This document shows positions 6,327 to 9,975 of a stretch of 9,975 nucleotides of DNA, piece by piece. Below the pieces are notes generated by a model. It made no database searches and had not been told where the DNA came from. It worked only from the letters and a program-made list of their open reading frames with translations. Numbering within the stretch: position 1 is the first letter of the stretch; every line of letters begins with the position of its first letter. A program made the translations under genes and the position numbers. The DNA is from Deltaproteobacteria bacterium (GTDB lineage Bacteria > UBA10199 > DSSB01), in the NCBI GenBank assembly GCA_021414045.1, contig JAIOPF010000177.1, positions 1 through 9,975 on the forward strand, read 5' to 3'.

Positions 6327-7163
6327 CTAACGCGTCGCCATTCGGCGGTGCGTCCGCCAATTGATCAGGTTGATGAACAAAAGCACCAAGAAGGAAACCA
6401 AGAGCATCACGACCGCGATGGCCGTGGCCGAGGCGTATTCGAATTGGTCCAGCTTGCCCATGATGAGCAGGGGCATGATCTCGGTCTTGTATTGGATATT
6501 TCCCGAAATGAAGACGACCGAACCGTACTCGCCCAAAGCCCTAGCGAAAGCCAAGGCGAATCCGGTCCAGAGGGCCGGCTTGAGTTCGGGCAGGATCACG
6601 TTCCAGAATGTCTTCAGCCGCCCAGCCCCCAGGCAAGCCGAGGCCTCCTCGTTTTCGGGAGGCAACTCGGCCAAGATGGGTTGCACGGTGCGAACCACGA
6701 AAGGCAGCCCGATGAAGGTTAGAGCGACGACGACGCCGAGGGGGGTGTAGGCGACTTTGACTCCATGAGCCTCGAAGAATTTTCCGAACCAACCATTCGG
6801 GGAATAAAGCGCGGTCAAGGCGATGCCAGCCACGGCGGTGGGAAGCGCGAAGGGCAAGTCGACGAGTCCGTCGATCAGGCGCCGGAACGGAAAACGGTAA
6901 CGCACGAGGATCCAGGCGATCAAGAGGCCGAAGACCGTATTCACCGATGCGGCGATGACAGAAGCGGCGAAACTCAGCTTGAAAGCCGCCACCACTCGCG
7001 CCGAACTAATGGTGTGATAGAACTCGTTCCAAGTCAGGGTCGCCGTTTTGATAAAAAGGGTCGACAGCGGAATCAGGACGATGATGCTGAGATAGAAGAT
7101 CGTGAATCCCAGCGTAATCCCGAATCCGGGCAAGACCCGATGTCGTCGACCCAATGAACTCAT
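6327..7163 (-). CDS. cysT: Sulfate/thiosulfate ABC transporter permease CysT
   Basis: A 278-residue inner-membrane permease (also called CysU), partner of CysW. It is full length compared with E. coli CysT (277) and closely patterned on it: [11 protein letters not shown] at the start, [19 protein letters not shown] (75-92), [32 protein letters not shown], and [17 protein letters not shown] (207-223). The EAA loop is E172-E-A-x4-G179-A ... I-L-P192-E, the expected ATPase contact. About six membrane helices are visible. The gene starts 151 bp after sbp ends; a strong hairpin terminator at 7238-7272 lies in that gap, so cysTW are probably expressed by partial read-through or from a local promoter that I could not fix. 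The ATG at 7163 has a modest purine-rich site (GGAAGAAG) some distance upstream. Confidence 0.95.
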   Translation of the reverse strand: MSSLGRRHRVLPGFGITLGFTIFYLSIIVLIPLSTLFIKTATLTWNEFYHTISSARVVAAFKLSFAASVIAASVNTVFGLLIAWILVRYRFPFRRLIDGLVDLPFALPTAVAGIALTALYSPNGWFGKFFEAHGVKVAYTPLGVVVALTFIGLPFVVRTVQPILAELPPENEEASACLGAGRLKTFWNVILPELKPALWTGFALAFARALGEYGSVVFISGNIQYKTEIMPLLIMGKLDQFEYASATAIAVVMLLVSFLVLLFINLINWRTHRRMATR

Positions 7164-7237
7164 GCCCGTCTTCTTCCATCCCTAGCGCCCTTCGTCCACT
7201 GAAAATAAAACCGGCGAAGGACGCGGAAATTTCCCTT

Positions 7238-7272
7238 AAAAATCAGTCGCCGTCGAGGCAATCGACGGCGAC
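7238..7272 (-). terminator. Intrinsic terminator/attenuator between sbp and cysT
   Basis: A perfect 11-bp GC-rich stem (7246-7256 with 7262-7272) with a 5-nt loop is followed on the minus strand by TGA and then TTTTT (7242-7238). It begins 42 bases after the sbp stop and ends 75 bases before the cysT start. In a same-strand operon this would end most transcripts after sbp and let a fraction reach the permease genes. This is a common way to make binding protein in excess of permease. It could also stabilise the 3' end of the sbp mRNA. Confidence 0.8.
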
Positions 7273-7314
7273 GGAAGATCTATATTGTTTGAATGGGGCC
7301 TAAACCCGCCAGCT

Positions 7315-8328
7315 CTAGGGTTGGTAGATCTGGTCGAAGGTTCCGCCGTCGGCGAAATGCGTCTTCTGGGCCTTTTGCCAGCCGCCGAACACCTGATCGA
7401 CGGTGAACAGGTTCAACTTGGGGAATTGTGCCGCGTATTTCGCGGCCACGGTGGCATTGCGAGGACGGTAGAAGTTCTTCGCGATAATTTCCTGGCCCTC
7501 CGGGGTGTAGAGGTACTCGAGATAGGCTTGGGCCACCGCTCGGGTGCCGTGCTTGTCGACGACTTTATCGACAATGGAAACCGGAGGTTCCGCGAGGATG
7601 CTCACCGAGGGCGATACGATTTCGAACTTGTCGGGTCCGAACTCCTTCACCGCCAGCTTGGCCTCGTTTTCCCATCCGATCAGCACGTCGCCGATCCCGC
7701 GCTCGACAAAGGTGGTCGTCGCGCCGCGGGCACCGGTATCCAGCACGGGAATGTGTTTGAAGAGCTCCGCCACGAAGGCTTTCGCCTTCGCGTCATCCCC
7801 GCCGGGTTGCTTCAGGGCATAGCCCCAAGCGGCGAGGTAATTCCAACGAGCCCCTCCCGAGGTCTTGGGATTGGGGCTGACGGCGACCACGCCCGGCTTG
7901 ATCAGGTCGTTCCAGTCCTTGATGCCCTTGGGATTCCCCTTGCGCACCAGGAAGACGATCGTCGAGGTGTAGGGCGAGCTATTGTCGGGCAGGCGTTTTT
8001 GCCAGTCGACGGGCAGCAGCTTCGCCTTTTCGGCGATGGCGTCGATGTCGTAGGCCAAGGCCAAGGTCACGACGTCGGCTTCCAAACCGTCGATCACGCC
8101 GCGGGCCTGCTTGCCCGAACCACCGTGCGATTGCTTGACGTCGACGACGTCGCCCTTTTTCGCCTGCCAATCCTTCGCGAAAGCCGCGTCGAACTCTTTA
8201 TACAGCTCGCGGGTGGGATCGTAGGAGACGTTCAGCAGAGTGACGTTGGCATGGGCGTAACTCGATAGCCCCAATCCAACCAGCACCGCGGTCGAAAGTA
8301 TTTTTTTGAATCGAGAGATATTTTTCAT
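7315..8328 (-). CDS. sbp: Periplasmic sulfate-binding protein
   Basis: A 337-residue solute receptor of the sulfate ABC transporter. A Sec signal peptide is clear: basic MKNISRFKK, a hydrophobic stretch [14 protein letters not shown], and a probable cleavage after AHA (27/28). The mature protein opens with the family hallmark [18 protein letters not shown] (29-46). It continues with [10 protein letters not shown] (67-76), [18 protein letters not shown] (81-98) and [19 protein letters not shown] (153-171), the segments that build the anion site with main-chain and Ser/Trp contacts in the enterobacterial Sbp and CysP. Specificity for sulfate versus thiosulfate cannot be settled from sequence. 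It follows the porin gene by only 37 bp, with AAGG upstream of the ATG, so the two are almost certainly co-transcribed. A 327-codon open frame antisense to it is a codon-bias shadow. Confidence 0.97.
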   Translation of the reverse strand: MKNISRFKKILSTAVLVGLGLSSYAHANVTLLNVSYDPTRELYKEFDAAFAKDWQAKKGDVVDVKQSHGGSGKQARGVIDGLEADVVTLALAYDIDAIAEKAKLLPVDWQKRLPDNSSPYTSTIVFLVRKGNPKGIKDWNDLIKPGVVAVSPNPKTSGGARWNYLAAWGYALKQPGGDDAKAKAFVAELFKHIPVLDTGARGATTTFVERGIGDVLIGWENEAKLAVKEFGPDKFEIVSPSVSILAEPPVSIVDKVVDKHGTRAVAQAYLEYLYTPEGQEIIAKNFYRPRNATVAAKYAAQFPKLNLFTVDQVFGGWQKAQKTHFADGGTFDQIYQP

Positions 8329-8365
8329 ATGAATCGTACCTTATGAATGGAGTCCTTAAACTCGT

Positions 8366-9769
8366 CTAGAAATAAAGTTGGTAACGGTTGACGATGACGT
8401 ATTCCGTCGGACGATTGCCGACCTTGGCACCGCCGTCGAAACGCGTCTGATTGAAGTCGACCATGAGCTTGACGTTTTGGTTAATATACCAGTTGAAGCC
8501 GGCCCCGAACTCCTTCGCCTTTTGGGCTGACTTGGTCGGATCCGCGAAAATCGGGAAGGCGTCTTTATCGACGCTCAATTCGCCGTAACGGGCCAAGACT
8601 TCGAAAGCGCCCGCCCCCCCATGTTTCCAACCAAGGGGCTTGCGCGGAAGGATTTGTCCATAGCCGTTATCCGCTCCAAAAATATAGGAAGCTTCAACTT
8701 GCCAGGCCTTGTTGGTGATTTGGGCGCTGTCGGGCCCCAATGTCACGCCTTGCGAGGACACGACGTAGTCCGAAAGGATGCCGAGTCCCTTGTAGTAATA
8801 ATAGCCTTGGGGCGAGACGCGCCAGCGATCCCCATTCGCCACCGTGGTCCCGGCGGGAGTGCCGTCGTTGCGGAAGCTGAAGAAGGTGTTTTGGCCGGCG
8901 GTCTTATAAGATGCCAAGTTCGGGGTCTTCTCGTTTCCGCTTTGGTGGCCGTTCGTGCCGGCGACACCGAAGCCCAATTTCTGCAGGGGCTCGATGGAGG
9001 TCTTTTTGAAGGGCTGCGCGAAGACGCGGCCGACGAAGTCCTTGGCGTTATTGCTGTCGAGATCCGCGCTCTGATTGTCGGGCACACCATTGAAAACGCC
9101 GATCTGATAAGCGAAGACGCCATCCAACACTTCACCGTGCAGCATCACCCCAAGATCGCGATTGGGAACTAATTGGTTCGTCAAGCCGCGCTCGGTCCAA
9201 TGGCTAAAGGCCTCGTTCTGGAGATTTTCAATTCCGAAAGGAGTCTTGTATTTACCGAATTGGGCCTTGAGCTGAGGAAAGATGACCGTATTGATATAGG
9301 CGTCCTGAAGGACGACTTGGTTGTTCCCGAAGTCGGGCATAATGCGAAACTCGAAGCGTTTGAAGAATTTACCTTCGATCCAAGGGCGAACACGCCTGGC
9401 CAAGAAGGTATTGTTCAAGGACAGGCCGCCGCGTTCGAAAAAGAAGCGTCCGTCCAGCTGCAGCAAGCCCTTGAACCTGAGCTCGTTATTGCCGTCCGCC
9501 GAGCTGATGGAGATCCCGTCGGGACCCGCCTTGACGATGGGCCTTTCCTTGGCTTTCTCCTTTTCCTGCTCATCCTTCAGCTCGATGTTTCTTTCGAGGA
9601 TTTTTTGCCTCTGCTCCAGTTCGTCGAGGCGCTGCTGGTATTCCAACGCCGTCGGGCCTTGCGTCGAGGCTTTGTGCGCGCGCGTTTTCGCGAGCGCGGG
9701 TTGAGTTAGCGCGAGGATGCCAAGGGCTATCCCCAGTGACGACCAAAAATGGCGAAAAGACGACTTCAT
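8366..9769 (-). CDS. OprP/OprO-family (Porin_O_P) outer-membrane porin, likely anion channel
   Basis: A 467-residue outer-membrane beta-barrel porin of the phosphate-selective porin O/P family. The start is set at ATG 9769, because GGAG lies nine bases upstream and a classical signal peptide follows directly (KSSFRHFW, a hydrophobic core, and ALA cleavage at ~27). An in-frame ATG at 9799 would add ten charged residues in front of the signal and sits in a hairpin. After the signal, residues ~41-76 form a Gln/Glu/Lys coiled coil (YQQRLDELEQRQKILERNIE), probably a periplasmic trimerisation or anchoring segment. The barrel then follows: LRFKGLLQLDGRFFF, LARRVRPWIEGKFFKRFEFRIMPDFG, LQDAYIN, FGKYKTPFGIENL, RDLGVMLHG. 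It ends in alternating strands with terminal YQLYF, the aromatic signal for barrel assembly. Members form trimers with basic residues lining an anion path. Position upstream of sbp-cysT-cysW suggests sulfate or another sulfur anion, not phosphate; this is an inference. Confidence 0.9.
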   Translation of the reverse strand: MKSSFRHFWSSLGIALGILALTQPALAKTRAHKASTQGPTALEYQQRLDELEQRQKILERNIELKDEQEKEKAKERPIVKAGPDGISISSADGNNELRFKGLLQLDGRFFFERGGLSLNNTFLARRVRPWIEGKFFKRFEFRIMPDFGNNQVVLQDAYINTVIFPQLKAQFGKYKTPFGIENLQNEAFSHWTERGLTNQLVPNRDLGVMLHGEVLDGVFAYQIGVFNGVPDNQSADLDSNNAKDFVGRVFAQPFKKTSIEPLQKLGFGVAGTNGHQSGNEKTPNLASYKTAGQNTFFSFRNDGTPAGTTVANGDRWRVSPQGYYYYKGLGILSDYVVSSQGVTLGPDSAQITNKAWQVEASYIFGADNGYGQILPRKPLGWKHGGAGAFEVLARYGELSVDKDAFPIFADPTKSAQKAKEFGAGFNWYINQNVKLMVDFNQTRFDGGAKVGNRPTEYVIVNRYQLYF

Positions 9770-9790
9770 TTTAAGATTCTCCAATTTTCC

Positions 9791-9824
9791 AATAAGCATT
9801 CCGGTGTCCCGGTGTGCTCTTATT
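9791..9824 (-). promoter_or_regulatory. Imperfect hairpin in the porin mRNA leader
   Basis: AATAAGCA (9791-9798) pairs with TGCTCTTATT (9815-9824) with a 2-nt bulge, and inside it CCGG (9801-9804) pairs with CCGG (9809-9812) around a 4-nt loop. No T-tract follows on the minus strand, so it is not an ordinary terminator. It lies between the DUF2292 stop and the porin start and could protect or regulate the porin message. Its function is unknown. Confidence 0.4.
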
Positions 9825-9872
9825 TTTCATGTTTAAACGCCAGGCTCTCCGTTTTCGGATAAGCTCGCTGAC

Positions 9873-9975
9873 CTAGTTGAACCGGACCCTTTCCTTGCGT
9901 TCGATTTGAACGACACGCCCATCGTGCACGACGATCTCGACCGATCCGAAGGACAGGTCTTGAAGCGCTCTCAGG
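9873..9975 (-). CDS. YezD/DUF2292-family small protein (C-terminal part; start outside window)
   Basis: A minus-strand frame enters from the right window edge and ends at TAG 9873-9875, showing 33 residues: LRALQDLSFGSVEIVVHDG, then RVVQIERKERVRFN. This matches the hallmark of the DUF2292/YezD family (roughly 'AL..L.YGSVEI.VHDG.VVQIE..EK.RF'), a small protein of about 50-60 residues, so more than half is visible and the start lies just beyond 9975. The biochemical role is unknown. From memory, members often sit beside sulfate or sulfur-assimilation transporters in several phyla, and the neighbourhood here fits that. It is followed by ~100 bp and then the porin gene, on the same strand, so it may be the leader gene of the sulfate operon. 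The frame is short, but the motif match is specific. Confidence 0.8.
   Translation of the reverse strand, partial: LRALQDLSFGSVEIVVHDGRVVQIERKERVRFN

Noticed and set aside
6319..6360. Upstream in-frame ATG extending CysW by 14 residues
   Set aside because: It would overlap the end of cysT by 34 bp. The ATG at 6318, with AGGA at the cysT stop and normal CysW length, is the better start.
7285..8268. Long plus-strand open frame (327 codons) antisense to sbp
   Set aside because: It lies wholly opposite a strongly recognised sulfate-binding protein, its translation is low-complexity with no domain, and such frames arise from the codon bias of GC-rich genes.
8621..9709. Two plus-strand frames (183 and 178 codons) antisense to the porin
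   Set aside because: Same reason: the porin on the minus strand has a signal peptide, family motifs and a terminal aromatic residue, while the antisense frames show none.

Overview
The window looks like chromosomal DNA from a Gram-negative, fairly GC-rich bacterium. It encodes an OprP/OprO-type outer-membrane porin ending in a C-terminal Phe, a periplasmic solute-binding protein with a Sec signal peptide, and a sulfate ABC permease pair close to the proteobacterial CysT/CysW type. The species cannot be named from this sequence. A deltaproteobacterial or similar environmental lineage is only a guess, based on the overall mix of genes and two unrecognised proteins.

Layout, left to right. Positions 1-760 are visibly AT-richer than the rest and carry a plus-strand HicA/HicB toxin-antitoxin pair with a 4-bp start/stop overlap, preceded by a perfect inverted repeat that is a good candidate for the HicB operator. 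Everything after that reads on the minus strand. A tRNA-Phe(GAA) gene has its own -35/-10 promoter and a rho-independent terminator. Next are a 901-codon gene of unknown function with a Gly/Ala-rich hydrophobic section and a long disordered section, a fatty acid desaturase with three intact histidine boxes and an unusual 11-residue-periodic tail, and a 122-codon gene of unknown function with a strong Shine-Dalgarno sequence.

The right half, 5434-9975, is a sulfate-uptake cluster transcribed right to left. It consists of a DUF2292/YezD-type small protein (only its C-terminal part is in the window), an OprP/OprO-family porin, the periplasmic sulfate-binding protein Sbp, and the permeases CysT and CysW. 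A plausible working model is that the porin admits the anion through the outer membrane, Sbp captures it in the periplasm, and CysT/CysW move it across the inner membrane. The ATPase subunit CysA is not downstream of cysW, so it must lie outside the window. A perfect 11-bp hairpin followed by a T-tract lies between sbp and cysT. It probably lowers permease expression relative to the porin and binding protein.

The observations most worth a second look are the porin/DUF2292/Sbp arrangement without an adjacent cysA, the intra-operon terminator, the lipid-surface-like tail on the desaturase, the hicAB operator, and the 901-residue orphan. I found no CRISPR array, insertion sequence, prophage or clearly new defence system.
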